Shown: positions 50,847 to 59,114 of the stretch, one piece after another
Position numbering within the stretch: the first letter of the stretch is position 1
Layout: each line of letters starts with the position of its first letter
Assembly: GCA_038120765.1 (NCBI GenBank)
Contig: JAYOMI010000006.1
Coordinates: 1-64,000 of the forward strand
Direction: 5' to 3'
Source of the DNA: CAXBCP01 sp038120765
GTDB lineage: Bacteria; Pseudomonadota; Alphaproteobacteria; MPNO01; UBA830
DNA length: 64,000 nt
Made by a program: the position numbers and the translations under genes
Notes under the pieces: model-generated
The model's input: the letters and a program-made list of their open reading frames with translations, nothing else
The model's database searches: none
What the model was told of the DNA's origin: nothing

Positions 50847-52103
50847 ATGCCGAAAACGAAATTTTTTAACGAGATGCGGGCCGACGATAACACCGTCCGC
50901 GCCGCCTATTCGGACATCGCAAGATGGCTGGATTCGCTGCCTGAGGGACATCTCGGGATCAAGACCGAAGAAGCGGAACTGCTGTTCCGCCGTATGGGCA
51001 TTACTTTCCTCGTCTACGGGCGCGAAGGCAGCAACGAACGGCTTATCCCCTTCGACGTTATACCGCGGGTTTTCTCGGCGCCTGAATGGGATCTGCTGTC
51101 AAAGGGGTCCATCCAGCGTGTCCGCGCGCTCAACATGTTTCTGGATGACCTCTATCACGGCGCGGAAATCGTCAGGGCCGGCAAAATCCCGGCTGAACTC
51201 GTCTTCAACAACGATTATTACCAGATTCAGATGCACGGGCTCGACGTGCCGGGCGGTGTGTATGCCCATATCGCCGGGATCGATCTGGTCCGCGTAAGCG
51301 AGAGCGAATTCTACGTGCTCGAAGACAACCTGCGCGCGCCGTCCGGCGTGTCCTACATGCTTGAAAACCGCGCGATCATGATGCGGCTGTTCCCCTAACT
51401 GTTTAACGACAATGCCGTGGCGCCGGTTGACCACTACCCGGACGAATTATTGCGGAATCTGCGCGCCGTCGCGCCTCCCGGCGTCGGCGAACCGACGGTC
51501 GTCCTGCTGACGCCCGGCGCATTCAACAGTGCGTATTTCGAACACGCCTATCTGGCAGACTCCATGGGGATCGAACTCGTGGAGGCGCCGGACCTGTTTG
51601 TCCGCGACAGCAGGGTCTTTATGCGCACGACCGAGGTCCCGCAACGTGTCGATGTTATATACCGGCGCATAGACGACGAATTTATCGACCCGCTGGCATT
51701 CCGCGCTGATTCACTATTGGGCGTGCCCGGGTTGCTGTCGGTTTACCGGTCCGGCGGCGTCACGGTTGCGAACGCGATGGGCACCGGGGTGGCGGACGAC
51801 AAGTCCGTCTATCCGTATGTGCCGGATATCATCCGGTTCTACCTGGATGAAGAGCCGATCCTAAATAACGTGCCGACATACATGCTCCGCGATCCCGAGG
51901 ACCTGAAATATACGCTGGAGGATCTGTGCGGCACCGGCGCGCCTGAATGTCAGCGTCTCGTGGGCAGGCTGCATTCCGGCCTGCGTTACCAGCGGATAGA
52001 CCAGATTTTCGCGACCGGCCTGCACGAATTCCTGACGGCGTTCATCGAGGGCAATGCCCAGGTCGGCCAGCAGCTCGCCCGCGATTTCATGATGGTCCGG
52101 TAA
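50847..52103 (+). pseudogene. Remnant of circularly permuted ATP-grasp (COG2308) fused to alpha-E (COG2307) C-terminus
   Basis: One reading frame with two kinds of damage. Residues 1-183 and onward are a COG2308-type circularly permuted ATP-grasp (GITFLVYGREGSNERLIPFD, SIQRVRALNMFLDDLYH, YVLEDNLRAPSGVSYMLENR). At 51396-51398 a TAA interrupts L-F-P-*-L-F-N where relatives have F-P-E-L-F, one base from GAA. The frame then continues (YFEHAYLADSMGIELVEAPD, ANAMGTGVADDK) to LKYTLEDL near 51920. There it switches to the last ~60 residues of an alpha-E protein (RLVGRLHSGLRYQRIDQIFATGLHEFL). The rest of the ATP-grasp domain and most of alpha-E, roughly 1.1 kb, is missing. So an in-frame deletion plus nonsense codon, unless the assembly misjoined. 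Confidence 0.8.
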
Positions 52104-52108
52104 CTGAA

Positions 52109-52942
52109 ATGCGCCTCAATATTACTCACAAGACGACCTACCGGTACGAGGATCCGCCGATTTTTTCGGCGGAAGTCATCAGGCTGACGCCGCGCACGAA
52201 CATAAGCCAGCATCTTGTCCGTTGGCGCATCGAGCCTGCTTCCGGGCTCAGCGCCTGGACCGATGCGTTCGGGAATGTGTCTCACATGCTGGTCGTCGAC
52301 GAACCGCGGGACCGGATCGACATCATCGCATCCGGTGAAGTCATGACGTCGGAGACAAATGGTGTCCTGCCGCGCGAGGATGGCGAATTGCCGCTGGAAG
52401 TCTTCCTCCGGCGGACGAAGCAGACGACGCTGAACGCCGAGATCAGGGATTTTGCCAGAAGTTTCAGCGACCGGATTTCGGAGAATGCGCTGGATGGCCT
52501 GCACCAGCTGATGGGGGCGATCCGCGAGCGCGTGGACTATCATACCGGCAGCACGGATGCGCTTGCGACCGCAGTCGAAGCGTTCGCCGCCGGCCGCGGC
52601 GTGTGCCAGGATCACGCGCATATCTTCATCGGTTGTGCGCGCGCGCTCGGGTTTCCGGCTAGATATATTTCAGGCTATCTCTACGATGGCGAGCAGGGCG
52701 AGGCCTATGTCGCCGGCCACGCCTGGGCTGCGGCCTGGGTCGATGCCCTCGGATGGGTCAGCTTCGACGTTTCGAACACGAAGTCTGCGACGGAAAACTA
52801 TGTCAGCGTGGCGGTCGGCCTCGATTACGAGACGGCGGCGCCAATCCGGGGTGTCAGGTCCGGCGGCGCCGGCGATGAAGATCTCGACGTCGAAGTCCAC
52901 GAAAGCGCGTCTCAGCAAGAGCTTCCCCGAACAATCCATTAA
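52109..52942 (+). CDS. Transglutaminase-like cysteine protease
   Basis: 277-residue protein of the bacterial transglutaminase family with the N-terminal beta domain (RLNITHKTTYRYEDPP). The catalytic triad is visible: Cys in GRGVCQDHAHIF near 165, His in AGHAWAAAWV near 203, Asp in SFDVSNTK near 220. Family members near COG2308/COG2307 and Anbu genes are thought to process peptide tags. Start ATG 52109, five bases after the remnant's stop, so the locus was one operon. Intact, unlike its upstream partner. Confidence 0.92.
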   Translation: MRLNITHKTTYRYEDPPIFSAEVIRLTPRTNISQHLVRWRIEPASGLSAWTDAFGNVSHMLVVDEPRDRIDIIASGEVMTSETNGVLPREDGELPLEVFLRRTKQTTLNAEIRDFARSFSDRISENALDGLHQLMGAIRERVDYHTGSTDALATAVEAFAAGRGVCQDHAHIFIGCARALGFPARYISGYLYDGEQGEAYVAGHAWAAAWVDALGWVSFDVSNTKSATENYVSVAVGLDYETAAPIRGVRSGGAGDEDLDVEVHESASQQELPRTIH

Positions 52943-53052
52943 CGACATGTCCGGCGCAGCCGGGCGTCGAGCAGGAATGGCTTTGGAATCGTGGCGCGAT
53001 GGCGTAATGCATTGTGCTTACGATTACCCCAATCAGGACCAATGATGCGACC

Positions 53053-53808
53053 ATGACGTATTGCCTGGGTGTTTTGCTGAAGGACGGGTTGGTAATGGCC
53101 GCCGATTCGCGGACCAATGCCGGTGTCGATTATGTTTCGACCTTTCGCAAACTGACTGTCTTTGAAGAGCCGGGCGAGCGGGTCATCGCGCTGGCGACCG
53201 CCGGCAACCTGGCGACGAGCCAGGCTGTGACCAGTATCGTCAGCGAGCGTCTCGGTGCCCGACAGGGCGAGGACAACATTTATACGTCGAAGACGATGTT
53301 TAACGTCGCGCAGATCATCGGACGAACCCTGCGACAGGTGATCGACGAGCACGGACAGCACGTGCGCGACAGTGGCGGCGATCCAACCGCCAGTTTTATC
53401 GTGGGTGGACAGATAAGGGACCGCTCGCCACGGCTTTTCCTGATTTACGCTGCCGGCAACTTCATTGAAGCGACGGCGGAAACGCCTTTTCTCCAGATCG
53501 GCGAGAACAAATACGGCGAGCCGATCCTCGACCGGACGATAAGCTATGACATGCCCGTCGAGCGGGCTGTGACCGCGTCCCTTGTGTCGTTCGATTCGAC
53601 GATGCGGAGTAACCTGTCGGTGGGGCCGCCGATTGATCTGATTACAATACTGACCGGCAAGCAGCGGGTGGAGCGTCAAGTGTCTATCGGGGAGAATGAT
53701 CCCTATTTTACGGCGCTCCGGCAAAGCTACGGGGACGGCATTGTCTCGCTCTTCGGAACCCTGCCCGATCCGGATATCCGGAACTGGCCGCCGGGCCCAT
53801 CCTGTTAG
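53053..53808 (+). CDS. Anbu proteasome-type peptidase
   Basis: Bacterial proteasome homologue (COG3484) of 251 residues. MTYCLGVLLKDGLVMAADSRTNAGVDYVSTFRKL is the signature start; after Met removal the Thr would be the N-terminal nucleophile, with Asp and Lys in ADSRTNAG and FRKL. NLATSQAV, SFIVGGQI and IYAAGNFIEATAETPFLQIGE follow as in Anbu. The start at 53053 is chosen because the nucleophile must be next to Met; the frame extends upstream to 53014. Follows the transglutaminase gene by 110 nt. Confidence 0.93.
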   Translation: MTYCLGVLLKDGLVMAADSRTNAGVDYVSTFRKLTVFEEPGERVIALATAGNLATSQAVTSIVSERLGARQGEDNIYTSKTMFNVAQIIGRTLRQVIDEHGQHVRDSGGDPTASFIVGGQIRDRSPRLFLIYAAGNFIEATAETPFLQIGENKYGEPILDRTISYDMPVERAVTASLVSFDSTMRSNLSVGPPIDLITILTGKQRVERQVSIGENDPYFTALRQSYGDGIVSLFGTLPDPDIRNWPPGPSC

Positions 53809-53894
53809 GGCGGAAAGGGCATCTGTCGCGACGCTTTGACGCGAATTTCCGGGTTCGTTGGGTTGCAACGCACAAAAGGCTGTGTTACCCAACG

Positions 53895-53935
53895 CTGCCT
53901 TCACGGGCAGTCGAAAAGGATGCCCTCGAGAGGGC
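53895..53935 (+). other. Two hairpins in the leader region of the atp operon
   Basis: CTGCC/GGGCAG around 53895-53910, and the perfect 14-bp palindrome GCCCTCGAGAGGGC at 53922-53935. They lie 65-105 nt upstream of atpH, in the 191-nt gap after the Anbu gene. They may end the Anbu transcript or structure the atp leader. No clear T run. Confidence 0.4.
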
Positions 53936-53999
53936 GGAATTCTTCGATTAAAAACAACAAGTTCGTTTATGTCTGCGGGAAGTTTTCGAGGTAAATTGG

Positions 54000-54560
54000 G
54001 TGTCGTCTGAATCGTCAGCCGTTTCCGGTGTGGCAGGCCGTTATGCGGCAGCGCTTTTTGAGCTCGCCGGGGAACAGAAAAAACTGGACGAAATCGCCGA
54101 AGATATGGCGACTATTCGTGCATTACTGGCCGAATCCGCGGATTTGCGCCGCCTTGTCGCCAGTCCTGTCCTTGGACGGGAGGCTCAGGGAGCCGCTCTT
54201 GCTGCCGTGCTTGAAAAAGCAGGCGTCTCCGAAATGACCCGGAATTTTGCCGCTGTGGTCGCCCGGAATCGCCGGTTGTTCGTACTCGACGCCATGTGCG
54301 CCGGCTACCGGCAGCTCCTGGCCAAGGCCCGGGGCGAGATGACCGCGGAAATCATGACGGCGCAGCCGTTGACAGACGCTCAGCACCAGTCGCTGGAACA
54401 GGAACTTAGAACCGCCATGGGCTCCAAGGTGACACTTGATACACGTGTCGATCCAGCGCTGCTGGGCGGCATGATCGTCAAGGTCGGCTCGCGTATGGTC
54501 GATTCATCTCTTCGTACAAAGCTTCAACGTCTAGAAATCTCATTGAAAGGGGCAGCGTGA
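54000..54560 (+). CDS. atpH: ATP synthase delta subunit
   Basis: Peripheral-stalk subunit linking F1 to the b subunits. 186 residues; SGVAGRYAAALFELAGEQKKLDEI at the start and LDTRVDPALLGGMIVKVGSRMVDSSLRTKL at the end are the family's two conserved blocks. The start codon is GTG at 54000 with GAGG nine bases before. First gene of atpHAGDC; the membrane Fo genes are elsewhere, as is normal in alphaproteobacteria. Its TGA shares one base with the atpA ATG. Confidence 0.96.
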   Translation: MSSESSAVSGVAGRYAAALFELAGEQKKLDEIAEDMATIRALLAESADLRRLVASPVLGREAQGAALAAVLEKAGVSEMTRNFAAVVARNRRLFVLDAMCAGYRQLLAKARGEMTAEIMTAQPLTDAQHQSLEQELRTAMGSKVTLDTRVDPALLGGMIVKVGSRMVDSSLRTKLQRLEISLKGAA

Positions 54561-56095
54561 TGGACATCCGCGCCGCAGAAATCTCCTCAATCCTCAAGGA
54601 TCAGATCGCTAATTTCGGGACCGAATCCGAAGTCGCGGAAGTCGGACAGGTCCTGTCTGTCGGTGACGGTATCGCCCGTGTTTACGGGCTCGACAGCGTG
54701 CAGGCCGGCGAGATGGTCGAATTCCCCGGCGGCATCAAGGGCATGGCGCTCAATCTCGAGACCGACAATGTCGGTGTCGTTATTTTCGGGTCCGACTCGA
54801 ACATCAAGGAAGGCGATATCGTCAAGCGGACGGGCACGATTGTGGACGTGCCGGTCGGCAAGGGGCTGCTGGGCCGCGTCGTTGACGCGCTCGGTAACCC
54901 GATCGACGGCAAGGGTCCGATTGAATCGACCGAACGCCGCCGTGTTGACGTCAAGGCGCCCGGTATCATTCCGCGCCAGTCGGTCAGCGAGCCGATGCAG
55001 ACCGGCATCAAGGCGATCGACAGCCTGATCCCCGTCGGCCGCGGCCAGCGAGAACTGATTATCGGCGACCGCCAGACCGGCAAGACCGCCATCGCGGTCG
55101 ACACCATTATCAACCAGAAAAAAGCCTTCGATGAAGGCGATACCGACAAGCAGCTTTTCTGCATTTATGTCGCAGTAGGTCAGAAACGCTCGACCGTCGC
55201 CCAGATCGTCAAGCAGCTCGAAGAAGTCGGTGCGATGGAATACACCATCGTCGTCGCCGCGACCGCGTCGGAGCCGGCGCCCCTGCAGTTCCTGGCCCCC
55301 TATGGCGGCTGCACGATGGGCGAATATTTCCGCGATAACGGCATGCACGCCCTGATCATTTACGATGATCTCTCGAAGCAGGCGGTTGCCTATCGTCAGA
55401 TGTCGCTGCTGCTTCGCCGTCCGCCGGGACGTGAAGCCTATCCGGGTGACGTTTTCTATCTGCATTCCCGCCTGCTGGAACGCGCAGCGAAGATGAGCGA
55501 TGAGAATGGCGGCGGCTCTCTGACCGCACTGCCGATCATCGAAACCCAGGCAGGCGACGTGTCGGCCTATATCCCGACGAACGTTATCTCGATCACGGAC
55601 GGACAGATCTTCCTCGAAACGGAACTGTTCTATTCAGGTATCCGCCCGGCGGTAAACGTCGGCCTGTCCGTCAGCCGCGTCGGTTCGGCCGCCCAGATCA
55701 AGGCGATGAAACAGGTTGCCGGCTCGATCAAGCTGGAACTTGCGCAGTACCGTGAAATGGCGGCGTTTGCCCAGTTCGCTTCCGATCTCGATGCGGCGAC
55801 CCAGAAACTTCTGGGGCGTGGCGAGCGCCTGACCGAGCTTCTGAAGCAGGGTCAGTATTCGCCGATGCCCGTCGAGGAGCAGGTTGTATCCATCTTCGCC
55901 GGCGTGAACGGGTATCTCGACAATATCCCGGCGCGCGCCGTCACGCAGTTCGAGCATGGGTTTTTGTCGGAACTGAGGGCAAACCACAAAGACATCCTTG
56001 ATGCGATCCGCAAAGAGCTGGCGGTTTCCGACGATACCAAAGCGAAGATCACGGCGTTCCTCGATGGATATGCCAAGACCTTCGTCTCAGCCTGA
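54560..56095 (+). CDS. atpA: ATP synthase alpha subunit
   Basis: Non-catalytic nucleotide-binding F1 subunit, 511 residues from ATG 54560. Start MDIRAAEISSILKDQIANF; P-loop GDRQTGKTAIAVDTI near 170-184; PAVNVGLSVSRVGSAAQ with the arginine finger. An in-frame GTG one codon upstream overlaps atpH further and is less likely. 35 nt separate it from atpG. Confidence 0.98.
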   Translation: MDIRAAEISSILKDQIANFGTESEVAEVGQVLSVGDGIARVYGLDSVQAGEMVEFPGGIKGMALNLETDNVGVVIFGSDSNIKEGDIVKRTGTIVDVPVGKGLLGRVVDALGNPIDGKGPIESTERRRVDVKAPGIIPRQSVSEPMQTGIKAIDSLIPVGRGQRELIIGDRQTGKTAIAVDTIINQKKAFDEGDTDKQLFCIYVAVGQKRSTVAQIVKQLEEVGAMEYTIVVAATASEPAPLQFLAPYGGCTMGEYFRDNGMHALIIYDDLSKQAVAYRQMSLLLRRPPGREAYPGDVFYLHSRLLERAAKMSDENGGGSLTALPIIETQAGDVSAYIPTNVISITDGQIFLETELFYSGIRPAVNVGLSVSRVGSAAQIKAMKQVAGSIKLELAQYREMAAFAQFASDLDAATQKLLGRGERLTELLKQGQYSPMPVEEQVVSIFAGVNGYLDNIPARAVTQFEHGFLSELRANHKDILDAIRKELAVSDDTKAKITAFLDGYAKTFVSA

Positions 56096-56130
56096 TCGAC
56101 ACCAGGGTAAACAGGAACCGGTAACGGGAT

Positions 56131-57018
56131 ATGCCAAGCCTTAAAGACCTCCGCATGCGGATCGATAGCGTCAAGTCGACGCAAAAGATCACGTCGGCGA
56201 TGAAAATGGTCGCGGCGGCAAAGCTGCGTCGCGCGCAGGAGCAGGCCGAGGCCGCGCGCCCCTATGCGGAACGCATGGAGCGGATGCTCGGATCGCTCGC
56301 CGGTTCAATGGCGTCTGCCGCCGGCGCGCCGAAACTGCTGGCCGGAACCGGAAAAGACGATATGCATCTTATCGTCATGATGACCTCCGATCGCGGGCTG
56401 TGCGGGGCTTTCAATTCATCCATCGTCCGCGATACCCGCCGCCTGGTCGCCCAGCTTCAGGCCGACGGCAAGGAAGTCAAAATCCTGTGCGTCGGCCGCA
56501 AGGGCTGGGCGCAGGTGCGCCGCGAATTCGCGCCAATGATCGTTGATCTGATCGAGGGTATCGGCCGTCCGCGTCTCAACTTTGACGATGCGCAGGGAAT
56601 ATCGACCCGTGTGCTCGAAATGTTCGAGGCGGGCGAGTTCGATGTCTGCACACTGGTCTATAACCGGTTCAAATCCGTCATTTCGCAGGTCGTTACCCGG
56701 CAACAGGTTATTCCGTTTGCCGTCGAAGCCGCGCAGGAAGGCGAAGAAGTGTCTGCGGCAAATGTGAAATACGAATACGAGCCCGACGAGGCCGAGATTC
56801 TCGAGGTTCTGCTGCCGCGCAATCTGAGCGTGCAGGTTTACCGGTCTCTTCTGGAAAACAACGCCAGCGAACATGGCGCGCGGATGAGTGCGATGGATAA
56901 TGCGACCCGCAACGCCGGCGAAATGATCGACTCGCTGACGCTGAACTACAACCGGACGCGTCAGGCGTTCATCACAAAAGAACTTATAGAAATCATCTCC
57001 GGCGCCGAGGCAGTTTGA
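56131..57018 (+). CDS. atpG: ATP synthase gamma subunit
   Basis: Rotating central-stalk subunit of F1, 295 residues. The N-terminal coiled-coil helix MPSLKDLRMRIDSVKSTQKI then TSAMKMVAAAKLRRAQ, the TSDRGLCGAFNSSI segment, and the C-terminal helix SEHGARMSAMDNATRNAGEMI with LNYNRTRQAFITKELIEIISGAEA are all conserved. Confidence 0.98.
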   Translation: MPSLKDLRMRIDSVKSTQKITSAMKMVAAAKLRRAQEQAEAARPYAERMERMLGSLAGSMASAAGAPKLLAGTGKDDMHLIVMMTSDRGLCGAFNSSIVRDTRRLVAQLQADGKEVKILCVGRKGWAQVRREFAPMIVDLIEGIGRPRLNFDDAQGISTRVLEMFEAGEFDVCTLVYNRFKSVISQVVTRQQVIPFAVEAAQEGEEVSAANVKYEYEPDEAEILEVLLPRNLSVQVYRSLLENNASEHGARMSAMDNATRNAGEMIDSLTLNYNRTRQAFITKELIEIISGAEAV

Positions 57019-57049
57019 TGTCCGGCAAATCGATGTACGAGGTATGACA

Positions 57050-58477
57050 ATGGCCGACACGGCAAGCAACAATATCGGCAGCGTTTCCCAGGTCCTGGGC
57101 GCTGTGGTCGACGTTCAGTTCGAAGGCGAACTGCCCTATATCATGAACGCGCTGGAATGCGACAATAACGGGAGCCGTCTGATTCTCGAAGTGGCTCAGC
57201 ATCTCGGCGAAAGCACGGTGCGCACCATTGCCATGGACACGACCGAGGGTCTGGTCCGCGGTCAGAAGGTGACCGATACCGGATCGCCGATAATGATGCC
57301 GGTCGGTCCGGAAACGCTCGGGCGTATCCTGAATGTCATTGGCGAGCCGATCGACGAACGCGGTCCGCTGAACACGACGAAGAAGCTTCCGATCCATCGC
57401 GAAGCGCCGGTATTTACGGATCAGTCGACGGAAACCGAAGTGCTGGTCACCGGCATCAAGGTCGTCGATCTTCTGGCGCCGTATTCGCGTGGCGGTAAAA
57501 TCGGCCTGTTCGGCGGCGCCGGCGTTGGCAAGACGGTGCTGATCATGGAACTGATCAACAACGTCGCAAAGGCGCATGGCGGTTATTCCGTTTTCGCCGG
57601 AGTCGGCGAGCGTACGCGTGAAGGCAACGATCTCTATCACGAGATGATGGAATCCGGCGTCATCCAGCCCGATGGCGACTCCAAGGCGGCGCTGGTCTAC
57701 GGCCAGATGAACGAGCCGCCCGGCGCCCGCGCGCGCGTCGGCCTCAGCGGGTTGACGCTGGCCGAATATTTCCGCGACGAAGAAGGTCAGGACGTTCTGC
57801 TGTTCGTCGACAACATTTTCCGTTTCACGCAGGCGGGCTCCGAAGTGTCGGCCCTGCTCGGCCGTATTCCGTCGGCGGTGGGCTATCAGCCGACCCTGGC
57901 GACCGACATGGGCAACCTTCAGGAACGCATCACCACCACCAACAAGGGATCGATCACGTCGGTCCAGGCCATCTACGTGCCGGCCGACGACCTGACCGAC
58001 CCGGCGCCGGCCACATCGTTTGCGCATCTGGATGCGACGACGGTTCTGTCGCGCCAGATTGCGGAGCTCGGCATTTATCCGGCGGTCGATCCGCTCGATT
58101 CCACGTCGCGTATTCTCGATCCGCGCACCGTCGGCGACGAGCACTATGCTGTCGCGCGCGAGGTCCAGCGCGTCCTTCAGTCGTATAAGGGCCTGCAGGA
58201 CATCATCGCCATTCTCGGCATGGACGAACTGTCGGAAGAAGACAAACTGGTCGTTGCCCGCGCCCGCAAGATCCAGCGCTTCCTCTCTCAGCCGTTCCAT
58301 GTTGCTGAAATCTTCACCGGCATGTCGGGCGTATTCGTCGACCTTGAAGACACCATCAAGGGCTTCAAGGGACTGGTCGAAGGCGAATATGACGATCTGC
58401 CCGAAGCTGCCTTCTACATGGTCGGCAAGATCGAGGATGCCGTCGAAAAAGCGAAGGCAATGGCAGCTGCGGCCTGA
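57050..58477 (+). CDS. atpD: ATP synthase beta subunit
   Basis: Catalytic F1 subunit. P-loop GLFGGAGVGKTVLIMELI near 153-170, catalytic Glu in GERTREGNDLYHEM, LLFVDNIFRFTQAGSEVSALLGR, and ALVYGQMNEPPGARARV. ATG 57050 has GAGGT seven bases upstream; ATG 57044, two codons earlier, leaves no space for it. 475 residues. Confidence 0.98.
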   Translation: MADTASNNIGSVSQVLGAVVDVQFEGELPYIMNALECDNNGSRLILEVAQHLGESTVRTIAMDTTEGLVRGQKVTDTGSPIMMPVGPETLGRILNVIGEPIDERGPLNTTKKLPIHREAPVFTDQSTETEVLVTGIKVVDLLAPYSRGGKIGLFGGAGVGKTVLIMELINNVAKAHGGYSVFAGVGERTREGNDLYHEMMESGVIQPDGDSKAALVYGQMNEPPGARARVGLSGLTLAEYFRDEEGQDVLLFVDNIFRFTQAGSEVSALLGRIPSAVGYQPTLATDMGNLQERITTTNKGSITSVQAIYVPADDLTDPAPATSFAHLDATTVLSRQIAELGIYPAVDPLDSTSRILDPRTVGDEHYAVAREVQRVLQSYKGLQDIIAILGMDELSEEDKLVVARARKIQRFLSQPFHVAEIFTGMSGVFVDLEDTIKGFKGLVEGEYDDLPEAAFYMVGKIEDAVEKAKAMAAAA

Positions 58478-58513
58478 TCGCCGCACTGCTGATCCCAACC
58501 GCAGGAAACCGTT

Positions 58514-58924
58514 ATGCCCGATCCGTTCACATTCGATCTGGTCTCTCCCGAAAAGCTGTTGCTCTCGGAAGATGTCGAGATGGTCGTCGTTCCGGGCGCC
58601 GAGGGAGACTTCGGTGTCCTCATTGGCCACGCGCCTCTGATCTCCGCGTTGCGGCCGGGCGTTATCGATACCTATGCCGGGACAAAGGTGGAAAAGCGGA
58701 TTTTCGTTGCAGGTGGGTTTGCCGAAGTGACAGGTGAACGCTGTACCGTTCTGGCCGAGGAAGCCATGCCGGTTGAGGATATTGATCTTGCGGCCGCAGA
58801 AACGCGCATTACATCGGCGCGTGCCGCCCTTGATCAGGCTGATAACGACATAGCGCGTGGACAGGCCGAAATGGCGCTTGCCGTCGGCGAAGCCATGGTT
58901 GCCGCGCACGGAACCGGCGTCTGA
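58514..58924 (+). CDS. atpC: ATP synthase epsilon subunit
   Basis: F1 epsilon subunit that couples rotation and can inhibit hydrolysis, 136 residues. The N-terminal beta sandwich (FTFDLVSPEKLLLSEDVEMVVVPGAEGDFGVLIGHAPLI) is complete; the C-terminal helices (AAETRITSARAALDQADNDI) are present. Last gene of the operon; a small hairpin with TTTT follows. Confidence 0.96.
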   Translation: MPDPFTFDLVSPEKLLLSEDVEMVVVPGAEGDFGVLIGHAPLISALRPGVIDTYAGTKVEKRIFVAGGFAEVTGERCTVLAEEAMPVEDIDLAAAETRITSARAALDQADNDIARGQAEMALAVGEAMVAAHGTGV

Positions 58925-58929
58925 TACCT

Positions 58930-58949
58930 GCGTCCTTCAAGACGCTTTT
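58930..58949 (+). terminator. Weak terminator after atpC
   Basis: GCGTC-CTTCAA-GACGC followed by TTTTGTCTATTTT. Stem of five pairs only, but right after the atpC stop and with a T-rich tail. Confidence 0.5.
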
Positions 58950-59114
58950 GTCTATTTTCTGAACTTAGCGACAAACAACGACGTTACGGTTGGCTATTCG
59001 GGTTTGCCGCAGGCATCCTGCCGCCATCAGCACAGGTGTGGTGACGCGTTGTTCTCAGGCGGCGATCGAGGCGTCGATGTCGTCCGCGTTTTCCTGATCG
59101 CGATCCATCGCGCC

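Noticed and set aside
49020..50951. 643-codon open frame opposite priA
   Set aside because: Shadow of priA, no motifs.
56993..58909. 638-codon open frame opposite atpD
   Set aside because: Shadow of atpD; composition is that of reversed GC-rich codons.
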